Below, piece by piece: positions 27,101 through 36,096 of a DNA stretch of 64,000 nt. The stretch is from RHKX01 sp963784885. GTDB lineage: Bacteria > Actinomycetota > Thermoleophilia > Solirubrobacterales > 70-9. The translations under genes and the position numbers were made by a program. Where the stretch lies: NCBI GenBank assembly GCA_963784885.1, contig CAWATA010000004.1, positions 780,215 to 844,214 of the forward strand. Reading direction: 5' to 3'. The notes under the pieces were generated by a model, which did not search any database, was not told where the DNA came from, and saw nothing but the letters and a program-made list of their open reading frames with translations. Every line of letters begins with the position of its first letter. The first letter of the stretch is position 1.

Positions 27101-28776
27101 TGATCGAGGCGAGCGTCGTCATCCCGACCTTCAACCGCGCCGACGGCCTGCGCACCTGCCTCGAGACGCTGCGCGAGCAGACGGCATCCGCCGACAGCTT
27201 CGAGGTCGTCGTCGTCGACGACGGCTCCACCGACGGGACCGCGGCGATGCTCGCTGCCATCGACCTGCCGTATCGCCTCGTCGTCGAGCGGCAGCCGAAC
27301 GCCGGAGCGGGGGCCGCCAGAAACCGCGGCGTCGAGGCCGCCACGGGCCGCTGGTGCATCTTCATCGACGACGACATCCTCGTCGACCCCGGGCTGGTCG
27401 AGGGCCACGTCCGGGCACAGCGCGAGCGCGGCGGCATCGTCGGGGTCGGGGGGCTGAGGATCCGCACGGTCGCCCGGCAGGGCGGGTTCTCCCGCTACTA
27501 CCGCGACTGGTGGACGGAGCACTACCGGCGCTTCGAGGACGGCGAGCGCACCCCGAGCTTCTGGGACGGCTACAGCGGCAACCTCTCGGTCCCGCGCGAG
27601 ACGCTGCTGGCCATCGGCGGCTACGACGAGAGCCTCGCTCGCAGCGAGGACGTCGAGCTCAGCTACCGGCTCGAGCAGGCCGGGCTGGAGATCGCCTACG
27701 TTCACGACGCGGAGGGCGAGCAGGTCTATGACAAGGGCTTCGCCGAGATCGTCCGCGACCTCGACCGGGCCGGGGCCGTCGCAGTGTCGCTCTGGCGACG
27801 GCACCCCGAGCTGCTCGACCATGCGCCGCTCGGCGACTACGGTCAGGGCGGGGCCAAGGTACTGCTCGCGCGGCGGCTTGCGTTGGCATTGCGGATCCCG
27901 GTCCTTCCGTTCGCCGTAATCGATCGGATGCTGGCGCGGCGCAGCTCCCCGAGCATCTACCGGTTCCTGCAGCTCTACTGCTTCTGGCGCAGCTTCCGCG
28001 CCGAGCTCGGGGACCGCGACACCTATCTGCGGCTGACCCGCGGACCGGTGATCCTCATGTATCACGCGGTTGCGGCAGCCGGGGAGCCGGCGAGCCGCTT
28101 CGTCATCCCGGCCGCCCGCCTCCGGCGTCAGCTCGCATGGCTGCGAATCCGGCGCCGGCCGGTGATCTCGCTCGGCGACTACGCCCGGCTCCGATCCGAG
28201 CATCGCCTGCCACCGCCGCGGTCGGTCATCCTCACGTTCGACGACGGCTATGCCGACACCGCGGAGGCTGCCAACCCACTGCTCCGCCGCCACGCCGCTC
28301 CGGCGACCCTGTTCGTCGTCACCGGAGCGGTCGGCACGGCCAATCGGTGGGACGCGGAAGGCCCGCTCGCCGGGCGTCCGCTCCTCGACTGGGAAGGCAT
28401 CCGGGCGCTGCGTGACGAGGGCTTCGAGATCGGATCGCACACCGTCAGCCATCCCGACCTCACGGCCTGCCCGCGGCCGGACGCAGAGCGCGAGGTCGCC
28501 GACTCGCTCGCCACCCTCCGCCGGGAGCTCGGCGGCACCACGGCCCACTTCAGCTACCCCTACGGGCGACGTGATCCCGCCGTGATGGAGATGGTCACGG
28601 AGGCGGGCTACGCGACGGCGGTCGGAATCACGCCGGGCCCGAACGGCCAGGCGGTCCCGGCGAGCGAGCTGCGCCGGCTGGAGGTCTGGGGAACGCGACC
28701 CCTGATCCGGTTTGCGATCGACCTCTGGCTCGGGGTGCACGTCGGCGACCCGGATCGCGGCGGGGGTTCCGGCTGA
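27100..28776 (+). CDS. Bifunctional GT2 glycosyltransferase - CE4 polysaccharide deacetylase
   Basis: 558 aa, two enzymes in one chain. Residues about 1-260 form a GT-A family 2 transferase: MIEASVVIPTFNRADGLRTC, VVVVDDGSTDGT, FIDDDILVDPGLV (DxD-type metal site) and GYDESLARSEDVELSYRL. Residues about 320-550 form a NodB-like deacetylase: VILMYHAVA, VILTFDDGYADTAE (metal Asp), SHTVSHPDL (HxxxH) and FSYPYGRRDP. The second half would remove N- or O-acetyl groups from the glycan. The start ATG 27100 overlaps the upstream stop (TGATG) with GAGGA nine bases before it; an in-frame ATG at 27091 is also possible. Intact frame in a region rich in frameshifts. Confidence 0.9.
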   Translation: MIEASVVIPTFNRADGLRTCLETLREQTASADSFEVVVVDDGSTDGTAAMLAAIDLPYRLVVERQPNAGAGAARNRGVEAATGRWCIFIDDDILVDPGLVEGHVRAQRERGGIVGVGGLRIRTVARQGGFSRYYRDWWTEHYRRFEDGERTPSFWDGYSGNLSVPRETLLAIGGYDESLARSEDVELSYRLEQAGLEIAYVHDAEGEQVYDKGFAEIVRDLDRAGAVAVSLWRRHPELLDHAPLGDYGQGGAKVLLARRLALALRIPVLPFAVIDRMLARRSSPSIYRFLQLYCFWRSFRAELGDRDTYLRLTRGPVILMYHAVAAAGEPASRFVIPAARLRRQLAWLRIRRRPVISLGDYARLRSEHRLPPPRSVILTFDDGYADTAEAANPLLRRHAAPATLFVVTGAVGTANRWDAEGPLAGRPLLDWEGIRALRDEGFEIGSHTVSHPDLTACPRPDAEREVADSLATLRRELGGTTAHFSYPYGRRDPAVMEMVTEAGYATAVGITPGPNGQAVPASELRRLEVWGTRPLIRFAIDLWLGVHVGDPDRGGGSG

Positions 28777-28777
28777 G

Positions 28778-29674
28778 GTGAGGATCACGGTGGTCATCGT
28801 CACGATCGGCGGCGCGCGGCTGCTCGATCGCTGTCTGGCGGCGATCGCATCCGGCACGAGGAAGCCCCAGCAGGTGGTGCTCGTCGACCAGAGCCCGGAC
28901 GCGAGCGCGCCGGTGGTGCCGATCCTCGCCGAGGCCGGAATCGCCTTCGAGCGGTTGTCGATTCCGCCGACCGGCGTCTCCCCGGCCCGGAACCAGGGGG
29001 CGGCGGCGGCGTCCGGCGACGTCCTCGCCTTCACCGATGACGACTGCGTCCCCGGCGAGGACTGGCTCTCGTCGCTCGCCGCGGCCGTCGAAGCCGACGA
29101 CGTCGTGGCGGCGACGGGGAGGGTCCTGCCGCTCGACGAGGGGGTCCCCGGGCTCGTCGCCGTCTCGTCGCGGACCGATACCCGAAGGCGCGTCTTTCAC
29201 GGCGGCGGGGACTACCCGCCGTGGGAGATCGGGACCGGTGGGAACCTGCTGATCGGGCGCGACGCGTTCGAGGCGATCGGCGGGTTCAGCCCCGAGTTCG
29301 GCCCCGGCGCCCGGTTCCGGACCGCCGAGGACATCGAGTTCCTCGACCGGGTGGTCGCTTCGGGCCGGTCGATCCGCTACGAGCCCGACGCCGTCGTCTA
29401 TCACGAGATGAAGCCACCGTCGGGCCGAATGGCCCGACGGATCCCGTACGGATTCGGGATGGGAGCGATGATGTCCCGACTTCCATCCGGCAGGCGGCGG
29501 CGGGTCCGGAAGCTCTACCTGAGGATGCAGGCCCGGGCCCTCGCCTCGGCCCTGAAGCACCTTCGCTTCCGGAAGGTCACCGAGACCGCCCTGATGCTGT
29601 CCGGCGCGATCGCCGGCTCGATCGCCGCCCGCGAGCGACGAGACGGCGGGGCTCAGCCCTCGAGCGAGCGGTAG
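28778..29674 (+). CDS. Glycosyltransferase family 2
   Basis: 298 aa from GTG 28778, two bases after the preceding stop and with GAGG just upstream. GT-A fold features: RITVVIVTIGGARLLDRCLAAI, VVLVDQSPD, GVSPARNQGAAAASGDVLAFTDDDCVPGEDW (DDD metal site), IGGFSPEFGPGARFRTAEDIEFLDRV. The C-terminal part is basic and amphipathic (PSGRRRRVRKLYLRM) with one hydrophobic segment, suggesting membrane association. It overlaps the convergent GT4 gene by 22 bases. Donor and acceptor unknown. Confidence 0.87.
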   Translation: MRITVVIVTIGGARLLDRCLAAIASGTRKPQQVVLVDQSPDASAPVVPILAEAGIAFERLSIPPTGVSPARNQGAAAASGDVLAFTDDDCVPGEDWLSSLAAAVEADDVVAATGRVLPLDEGVPGLVAVSSRTDTRRRVFHGGGDYPPWEIGTGGNLLIGRDAFEAIGGFSPEFGPGARFRTAEDIEFLDRVVASGRSIRYEPDAVVYHEMKPPSGRMARRIPYGFGMGAMMSRLPSGRRRRVRKLYLRMQARALASALKHLRFRKVTETALMLSGAIAGSIAARERRDGGAQPSSER

Positions 29675-30753
29675 AGCCGCTCGAACCCGGCGACCATGCG
29701 GTCGTCCGTGAATCTGTCGACGGCCCGTCGCCTGCCCGCCCTGCCCATCTCGGCGCGTCTCGCCGGGTCGTCGATCAGCTCGCCGATCGCGTTCCCGAGC
29801 GCATCGGGGTTCTCGGAAGGAACGAGGAGTCCGGTCTCGCCGTCGACGACGACGTCGGGGATTCCGCCGACGTCGGTGGCGACGACGGCGAGCCCGGCGA
29901 GCATCGCCTCGGCGATCGCGACCCCCTGCGCCTCGAAGCGGGATGGCTGTACGTAGAGGTCGAACCGGGTCAGGTGGTCTCTGGGATTGTCGACCCAGCC
30001 CGTGAACTCGACGCGGTCGGAAATGCCGAGGCTCTCGGCGAGGGCGACGAGCTCCGTCAGCTCGGCACCTCCGCCGACGATCACGAGTTGCGCGCCGGGC
30101 ACCCGGGCGATCGCTTCGAGCAGGACGTCGAATCCCTTCTGCCGGGCGGCTCTGCCGACGGTTCCGACGACGGGGCCATCTCCGGCGGGCCGGGGGATCG
30201 GGTTGAGCTCCAGGTCCGGCACCCCACTCGGAATCGTCGTGATCCGGTCCCGGGAAACGCCGAAGAGGTCCGCCACGAGCTGCGCCATCCGCTCGCCGAG
30301 CGTGACATGGGCGTCGAGCCTCGGTCCGACGGCTCGCATGTAGAGGCGATGCTTGAGGCTCGGCGCCGGGCGCGGCAGCTTGTCGACGGCGACCACCGAG
30401 ACGCCCCTGCTGAGCAGTCCGAAGACGATCGCCCACTGGCTTCCCCACGGCCGGTTCAGGCTCACGTGGAGAACGCACGGGCTCGAACGCCGGATCGCGG
30501 CCCGGTGGGCTCGCAGCGCCGCGAGGTCGCGCTTGTCCGCGATCGCCGGAAGCAGGACCCTCACCGCCTCCGGGCGTCCGCTCACCAGCCGGTCGACGAC
30601 GGCCGGGTCGACGCCGAGGACCGCCACATCGATCGCGGGGTCGAGACCGGCGATCAGATGGGAGAGGCTGACCTCCGCGCCTCCGATCTCGGTCGCGTCG
30701 CAGTAGATGCACAGCCGCCCGGTGAACTGCGGCGATGGAGTGCGCGCCGTCAT
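29653..30753 (-). CDS. Glycosyltransferase family 4
   Basis: 366-aa GT-B retaining glycosyltransferase. N-terminal half includes YCDATEIGGAEVSLSHLIAGL. C-terminal half has VVGTVGRAARQKGFDVLLEAIARVPGAQLVIVGGG, then YVQPSRFEAQGVAIAEAMLAGLAVVATDVGGIPDVVVDGETGLLVP, where the E-x(7)-E pattern binds the nucleotide sugar. ATG 30753 chosen (MTARTPSPQFTGRLCIY); an upstream extension to 30870 looks non-coding. It runs against the flow of its neighbours, convergent with the GT2 gene and divergent from the GT9 gene. Confidence 0.9.
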   Translation of the reverse strand: MTARTPSPQFTGRLCIYCDATEIGGAEVSLSHLIAGLDPAIDVAVLGVDPAVVDRLVSGRPEAVRVLLPAIADKRDLAALRAHRAAIRRSSPCVLHVSLNRPWGSQWAIVFGLLSRGVSVVAVDKLPRPAPSLKHRLYMRAVGPRLDAHVTLGERMAQLVADLFGVSRDRITTIPSGVPDLELNPIPRPAGDGPVVGTVGRAARQKGFDVLLEAIARVPGAQLVIVGGGAELTELVALAESLGISDRVEFTGWVDNPRDHLTRFDLYVQPSRFEAQGVAIAEAMLAGLAVVATDVGGIPDVVVDGETGLLVPSENPDALGNAIGELIDDPARRAEMGRAGRRRAVDRFTDDRMVAGFERLYRSLEG

Positions 30754-30871
30754 GGCTAAGATCGGATCATATGCCCGGGCGCGCTCATGCCCCCGGACAG
30801 CGGAAACCCTCCCAGCCATGCGGTCGCGCACGACATCCAGCCGGCGGGCCCCAGGGGGGCGCGGCAGCACC

Positions 30872-31947
30872 GTGTTGCGATTCCTCGACGAGACGCTCGC
30901 TGTCGCCGTGCTCAGGGTCCTGGGGCTCTTCCGCAGGGCCCGCGAGCCTCCCCACCCAGCCGCGCCGGATCGGGATCATGAAGTCGACGGGAATCGGCGA
31001 CATGGCCCTCGCCACCGCGATCGTGCGCGACGTCGTCGACCGCTTCCCGGAGGCCCAGGTCGTGATCTTCGCCGGCGCGGACAACGCCGGGATCGCCCGC
31101 CTGGTCGACGGCGCGGAGGTCGTCGAACTGCCGACGGCGAAGCCTTGGGCGGCGCTGCCGCTGATCCGAGCCGAGAAGCTCGACGTGATGCTGGACCTCG
31201 GTCAGTGGACGCGCCTCGAGGCCGTCTACACGGCGCTGTCGGGCGCGCGGTGGACGGCCGGTTTCGCCACCGCCGGCCAGCGCCGCCACCACGCCTATGA
31301 CGCGACCGTCCCCCACTCGTCCACGATCCCGGAGATCGACAACTATCGCGCGGTGGCTGCGGCGCTCGGGGTGAACCCCGATTCGCTGCCCGCGGTTCGA
31401 GGCGACCGGAGCGGCCCCCTCCGTTCCGATCCACGAGCCGTTCGTCGTCTTCCACCTCTGGCCCGGTGGCTATCGAAGCGACCTTCGCGAGTGGCCGCAG
31501 GACCGCTGGCGCAAGCTGGTCGAGACCGCCGAGGAGCGCGGGGTCGAGGTTCTGCTGACCGGCGGCCCCGCGGACGTGCAGCGCACGACGGAGCTTCATC
31601 GATGACCTGCGGAGGACCGACCGAGAAGCTTGCGTCGATCGCCGGCGAGTGCGGGCTGGCGGAACTGATCGAGGTCCTCGACCGTGCCCGCTGCGTCGTC
31701 AGCGTCAACACGGGAGTCATGCACCTCGCTGCCGCGGCCGGAACCTGGACGATCGCGCTGAACGGGCCGACGAACTCCCGCCGCGTGGGGTCCGATCGGC
31801 CCGCGGAGCGTGAACGTCGACTCGGAACTGCCCGGCTGCGGGTTCCTCAATCTCGGGTTCGAATACGACGGGCAGCGCACCGACTGCATGAAGGGGATTA
31901 CGGTTGACCGCGTGGCAACTGCGATGTTGGGTTGCATCGATGAGTGA
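30872..31947 (+). CDS. Glycosyltransferase family 9 (heptosyltransferase-like), frameshifted
   Basis: Reconstructed length is about 358 aa. The likely start is GTG 30872 (VLRFLDETLAVAVLRVLGLFRRARE). The core is IGIMKSTGIGDMALATAIVRDVVDRFPEAQVVIF, the family's N-terminal GDxL-like loop. Then come FVVFHLWPGGYRSDLREWPQDRWRKLVETAEERGVEVLLTGGP and CVVSVNTGVMHLAAAAGTWTIALNGPTNSRR, the TGxMH-A donor-site motif of ADP-heptose:LPS heptosyltransferases. Frame slips occur near 30,950, 31,400, 31,605 and 31,795. The final ...MLGCIDE stop at 31947 overlaps the next gene's ATG. Being joined to heptose synthesis genes supports heptose as its donor. Confidence 0.75.
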
Positions 31948-32989
31948 GCGCCTCGGCGACGATGCGGCCCGTCTCCGTGCGATGGACGTCGATCCGGAGC
32001 CCGTCGAGCGTGCCGCCCTGGCTGTGATCAGCGGTCTCTCCGGCGGCGGCAAGGTGCTCACTTTCGGCAACGGTGGCAGCGCCGCGGACGCTCAGCACTT
32101 CGCCGCCGAGCTCGTCGGGCGGTTCGAGAGCGAGCGACCGGCGATCCCCGCGATCGCGCTGACCACCGACACCTCGGCCCTGACCGCGATCGCGAACGAC
32201 TACGGGTTCGAGCGGGTGTTCGCCCGCCAGGTCGAGGCCCTCGGAGCGCCCGGCGACGTCGCGATCGGCTTCAGCACGAGCGGAACCTCCGCGAACGTCC
32301 TGGCGGCGATCGATGCCGCCAACGCGGCGGGAATGACCACGATCGGATTCTGCGGCCGGCCCGGGTGTCCGCTCTGCGAACGCGTTGACGTCGCCATCGC
32401 CGTCGATCGTGAGCGAACCGCCGACGTCCAGGAGGCTCACCTCGCGGTCGAGCACTCGATCTGCCGAGTCGTCGAGCCGGCGATCTCGGTGGAGGACGGG
32501 ATCCCGTCGCCGGGATCCGTCGTCACGCTCGACGAACTGCTCGCGCTCCGCGCCGGCTGGGCGGCCGCCGGGCGGGCGGTCGTCTGGACGAACGGCGCTT
32601 TCGACGCCCTTCACGCCGGGCATCTGGCGAGCCTCGAGGCGGCGGCGGAGCTCGGGGACGTCCTCGTGGTCGGGGTCAACTCCGACGCCGCGGTGAAGCG
32701 CCTCAAGGGTGAGGATCGGCCACTCGTTCCGGAGGCCGAGCGAGCGGGTCTGCTCGCCTCGCTGCGAATGGTCGATCACGTCCTGATCTTCTCCGAGGAC
32801 ACGCCGGAGCAGGCCCTCGCCGCCGTGCGGCCAGACGTCCACTGCAAGGGCGAGGATTACCGTCCGCCGGACGGCAAGCCCGTCCCGGAGCGGGCACTGG
32901 TGGAGTCCTACGGAGGGCGGGTCGAGTTTCTGCCCCTCCTCTCGGGCCGCTCGACCACCGAGCTGGTCGAGCGCCTGTCCGGCGACTGA
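31940..32989 (+). CDS. gmhA-hldC: Fused sedoheptulose-7-phosphate isomerase and heptose-1-phosphate nucleotidyltransferase
   Basis: 349 aa. Residues 1-190 are a GmhA-type SIS isomerase: VLTFGNGGSAADAQHFAAELVGRF (39-62), TDTSALTAIANDYGFERVFARQ and FSTSGTSANVLAAI, with the E165-x(6)-H172 region (EAHLAVEH). It converts sedoheptulose 7-phosphate to D-glycero-D-manno-heptose 7-phosphate. Residues about 205-349 match the C-terminal (RfaE domain II) half of HldE: VVWTNGAFDALHAGHLASLEAAAELGDVLVVGVNSDAAVKRLKG and HCKGEDY. This half carries the HxGH site (225-228) that attaches AMP to heptose 1-phosphate. The usual NGCFD is NGAFD here. Overlaps gmhB (TGATG). Gene-pair fusion is unusual; each half is well conserved. 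Confidence 0.9.
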   Translation: MSERLGDDAARLRAMDVDPEPVERAALAVISGLSGGGKVLTFGNGGSAADAQHFAAELVGRFESERPAIPAIALTTDTSALTAIANDYGFERVFARQVEALGAPGDVAIGFSTSGTSANVLAAIDAANAAGMTTIGFCGRPGCPLCERVDVAIAVDRERTADVQEAHLAVEHSICRVVEPAISVEDGIPSPGSVVTLDELLALRAGWAAAGRAVVWTNGAFDALHAGHLASLEAAAELGDVLVVGVNSDAAVKRLKGEDRPLVPEAERAGLLASLRMVDHVLIFSEDTPEQALAAVRPDVHCKGEDYRPPDGKPVPERALVESYGGRVEFLPLLSGRSTTELVERLSGD

Positions 32990-33528
32990 TGGCGGACCCG
33001 CTGCCGGGGGCGGTGTTCCTGGACCGCGACGGCACGTTGATCGAGGACGTCGGCTACCCGCGGGATCCGCAGCTCGTCCGGATCCTTCCCGGCGTCGAAG
33101 AGGCGCTGCACCGCCTGACCGCGGCCGGGCTGATGCTCGTCGTCGTCAGCAACCAATCGGGGATCGGGCGCGGAATCGTGACGCCGGAGGAGGCGAAGGC
33201 CGTTCACGAGCGTTTCGAGGTGGCCCTCGCGGGCGCCGGGGTGCGGTTCGCCGACGTCCGCTACTGCCCGCATGGCCCCGATGACGGCTGCCGGTGCCGC
33301 AAGCCGATGCCCGGAATGCTGCGCGACGCCGCGGGGTCTCTCGGGATCTCCCTGCCGGACTCCTTCATGGTCGGCGACAAGGAATCCGACGTCGAGGCCG
33401 GCAGGCGGGCAGGATGCCGGACGGTGTTGCTGAAATCACCCGTTGACGCGGCAAGCGACGCCGACCTCGTCACCCCCGACTGGAGGCAAGCAGTGGACTT
33501 CATCCTCGAATCGACGACACCCGCATGA
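32989..33528 (+). CDS. gmhB: D-glycero-D-manno-heptose-1,7-bisphosphate 7-phosphatase
   Basis: 179-aa HAD-superfamily phosphatase removing the 7-phosphate in the ADP-heptose pathway. HAD motif I FLDRDGTLIEDVGYPRDP, motif II VVVSNQSGIGRG, a zinc-loop of Cys/His (CPHGPDDGCRCRKPMPGML) typical for GmhB, and motif IV FMVGDKESDVEAGRRAGC. Length is normal. Start ATG 32989 overlaps the previous stop and its own stop overlaps the kinase start (ATGA), so the three heptose genes are translationally coupled. Confidence 0.93.
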   Translation: MADPLPGAVFLDRDGTLIEDVGYPRDPQLVRILPGVEEALHRLTAAGLMLVVVSNQSGIGRGIVTPEEAKAVHERFEVALAGAGVRFADVRYCPHGPDDGCRCRKPMPGMLRDAAGSLGISLPDSFMVGDKESDVEAGRRAGCRTVLLKSPVDAASDADLVTPDWRQAVDFILESTTPA

Positions 33529-34485
33529 GCGGCCTCACCGGAACCTCCGGCGTCGAGGCGCTGGTCGTCGGGGACGTGATGCTCGACGAGTACGTCTGGG
33601 GCAGGGTCGAGCGGATCTCGCCGGAGGCCCCGGTGCCGGTCGTCGAGGTGCGCGACACGACGCGGGCGCCCGGTGGAGCCGCAAACGCCGCCGCCGGCGT
33701 CGTCGCCCTCGGCTGCAGCGCTCGGCTCGTCGGCCTCGTCGGCGACGATGAGGCCGCCGACGGCCTCCGCGCCGCGCTCGCCGAGAGCCAGGTCGGAGGC
33801 GACGATCTCGTGGTCGATGCCTCCCGCATGACCACGGTCAAGACCCGTGTGATCGCCCATGCCCAGCAGGTGGTCAGGACCGACTTCGAGAGCCTCGCGC
33901 AGCTCCCGAGCGAGGTCGAGACGGAACTGATCGCGACGATCCGGCGGCGGATGGGCTTCGGCCGACGTCCTGATCCTCTCCGACTACGGAAAGGGAGTGA
34001 TCGGCGACGGCGTCGCGACCGCCGCCATCGGTGCCGCCACCGAGCTCGGCAAGCCCGTCGTGGTCGACTCGAAGGGCAGAAGCTACGAGAAGTATCGCGG
34101 CGCGACCGTGCTCACCCCGAACGTCCACGACGCCGGGCGGGCGGCCAACCTCCGCATCGAGGGTGACGCCGATCTCGCCGAGGCCGCAACCCGGCTCGCG
34201 CAGATCACCGACGGGGCGGCCCTGCTGATCACGCGCGGCGCAGCCGGAATGAGCCTCTTCTGGGACGGCGAGACGCTCCACATCCCGACCGAGGCGCGCG
34301 AGGTCTACGACGTGACGGGCGCCGGTGACACGGTCGTGGCAGTCCTCGGCGCGGCCCTCGGTGCGGGCCTGTCGCTGCCCGACGCGGTTCGCGAGGCGAA
34401 CGCCGCCGCCGGAATCGTCGTCGGCAAGGTCGGGACCTCGACCGTCTCGCTTGCGGAGCTCGAGGACCGGGACGCGGACGTCTAA
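33525..34485 (+). CDS. hldA: D-glycero-beta-D-manno-heptose-7-phosphate kinase (HldE N-half), frameshifted
   Basis: PfkB-family sugar kinase of about 320 aa corresponding to RfaE domain I. First frame: VEALVVGDVMLDEYVWGRVERISPEAPVPVVEV and TTRAPGGAANAAAGVVALG. Second frame: DVLILSDYGKGVIGDG, KPVVVDSKGRSYEKYRGATVLTPN and VYDVTGAGDTVVAVLGAALGAG, the last holding the GAGD catalytic motif. The switch at about 33,960 looks like one extra G in GGGCTTCGGCCGAC, because removing it restores FADVLILSDYGKG. It completes the pathway gmhA, hldA, gmhB, hldC. No epimerase (hldD) is in the window, so the product should be ADP-D-glycero-beta-D-manno-heptose. Confidence 0.88.
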
Positions 34486-35389
34486 CCGCGGCCCAGGTAG
34501 CCGCGCAACCAGGCGGTTTGACCGCGGGCGGCGGCACGATCACCTCGCAGCCGGGCCCAGAGCGCCCGGACCCCGACACCGGCCGCCATCAGGCCGATCG
34601 TCAGCCCGGCGCGAAATGGGCCGAGGTGGTCCCGGACCATCGACGCCTCGGCGCGAGCGACGCGCTCGGCGCGGCTCGGATCGCTCCAGCGCTGATCCGC
34701 AGACGCCCCGCCGAGGTGAACGAACTCGGCCTCGGCGACGAACTGCGCCTTCCAGCCGTTCTCGGCGGCGCGGCGGAACAGGTCGTGGTCCTCGGCGTAC
34801 ATGAACCGTTGCTCGTCGAACCCGCGAGCTCGTCCCAGGTCGAACCCCGGACGAGCAGCACCGCCCCGATCGCGGCGCCGATGGCCCGGGTCCGGGAGTG
34901 ATCCCAGTGCGTCCCGAGCCGCGGTTGCAGACGATTCGGCACCAGGCGCGAGAGGCCGGAGGCGCGGATCAGCTCGGGCAGGGGCGTCGAGATCGGGACG
35001 ACGCTCGGCTGCAGGGTGCCATCCTCGTTCAGCAGTCGCGGCACCGCGATCCCGACGCCCGGATCGCCGAGCGCCGCCAGGAGCCGGCCGACGCTGCCCG
35101 GCCGGCGCACGAACGCATCGCTGTTGACGAACAGGTAGGCGTCGCCGGGAAGCTCCGCCGCCCCGCGGTTGTTGCCGCGGGCGAATCCGACGTTCGTCTC
35201 GAGTTCGAGCACCCTCACGCCCGGCAGCGCCGAGCGCAGGCGCTCGGCGCTGCCGTCGCCGGAGGCGTTGTCGACGACGACGATCCTCCCCTCCGCGACC
35301 CCGTCGGCGACCAGGGCCTCGACCGAGCGGCGGGTCAGATCCGCCGTCCGCCAGTTCAGCACCACCGCCGTCAGCGAATCCGCGTTCAC
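34482..35389 (-). CDS. Glycosyltransferase family 2 (rhamnosyltransferase-like), frameshifted
   Basis: About 302 aa when joined. GTG 35389 starts VNADSLTAVVLNWRTADLTRRSVEAL, followed by VVVDNASGDGSAERLR, ETNVGFARGNNRGA and AYLFVNSDAFVRRPGSVGRLL, the WcaA/RfbN-type GT2 pattern. The second frame (from about 34,810) supplies MYAEDHDLFRRAAENGWKAQFVAEAEFVHLGGASA, whose ED-x-D-L-x-x-R motif is the catalytic-base region. A one-base indel near 34,810 separates them. Its GTG overlaps the stop of the PHP phosphatase gene (GTGA); its stop overlaps that of the convergent kinase gene. Confidence 0.82.
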
Positions 35390-36096
35390 GTGAGGTCCCC
35401 CGGCACCAGGATCGCCGGAGCGGTGACGGTCAGGGCTTCGAGCGCCTCCGCCCCGTAGCGGTCTCCGACTGCCTCGAGCGCCTTCGGGAGCGTCCGGTCG
35501 GCATGATCGAACCGATGCGCGTCGCTGGCGAGCAGGTCCGCCCGGCCCGAGTCCAGAAGCGACCACGCTGCACCCGTCGCGCCGCGACTCGACTCCCTGC
35601 CCAGGCTCCTGGCGACGACCTGGATCAGCGCTCCGCCGCTGCGGGCGGCATCGAGCACCCGGGGCTGGGTGCGAACCGCTCGGCAGCGCTCCGGATGGGC
35701 GAGCACCGCCAGCAGCCCGAGACCGCCGAGACGCTCGACGAGGAGGTCCACGACCGTCGCCGGGGTGTCGGGCTCGAGCTCGACGAGGAGATATCCGTTG
35801 GCCATCGTCCGCGAGCGGAGCTCCTCGGGCTCGGCATCGAGCGCCATCGACGGGCTGATCTCGGCCGCAAGCGACGTCGTCAGACGCGGCGCTTCTGCTT
35901 CGAGAGCCTCACGGAGCTCGGCCAATGCCTCGCGGGCGTCGGCCAGCGGCGTCGGCCACCGGCGCGAGTAATGCGGGGTGCAGGCCACCGCGGTGACGCC
36001 GGCGCGGGCGAGCGACCGCGCCAAGCGCACGGAGTCGGCGAGGCCGTCCGGTCCGTCGTCGAGCCCGTGCAGCAGATGGCAATGGGTATCGATCAT
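35386..36096 (-). CDS. PHP-family protein-tyrosine phosphatase (CpsB/Wzb-like)
   Basis: 236-aa metal-dependent phosphatase of the PHP superfamily that in Gram-positive capsule loci dephosphorylates the polysaccharide tyrosine kinase. Metal motifs: MIDTHCHLLHGLDDGPDGLADS (HxH, D), VACTPHYSR (H), AEIS (E), LAVLAHPERCRA (H) and LLASDAHRFDHADR (DxH). Start ATG 36096. Both ends overlap neighbours by four bases within a six-gene minus-strand run that begins with the kinase at 41288, its likely substrate. Confidence 0.88.
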   Translation of the reverse strand: MIDTHCHLLHGLDDGPDGLADSVRLARSLARAGVTAVACTPHYSRRWPTPLADAREALAELREALEAEAPRLTTSLAAEISPSMALDAEPEELRSRTMANGYLLVELEPDTPATVVDLLVERLGGLGLLAVLAHPERCRAVRTQPRVLDAARSGGALIQVVARSLGRESSRGATGAAWSLLDSGRADLLASDAHRFDHADRTLPKALEAVGDRYGAEALEALTVTAPAILVPGDLT

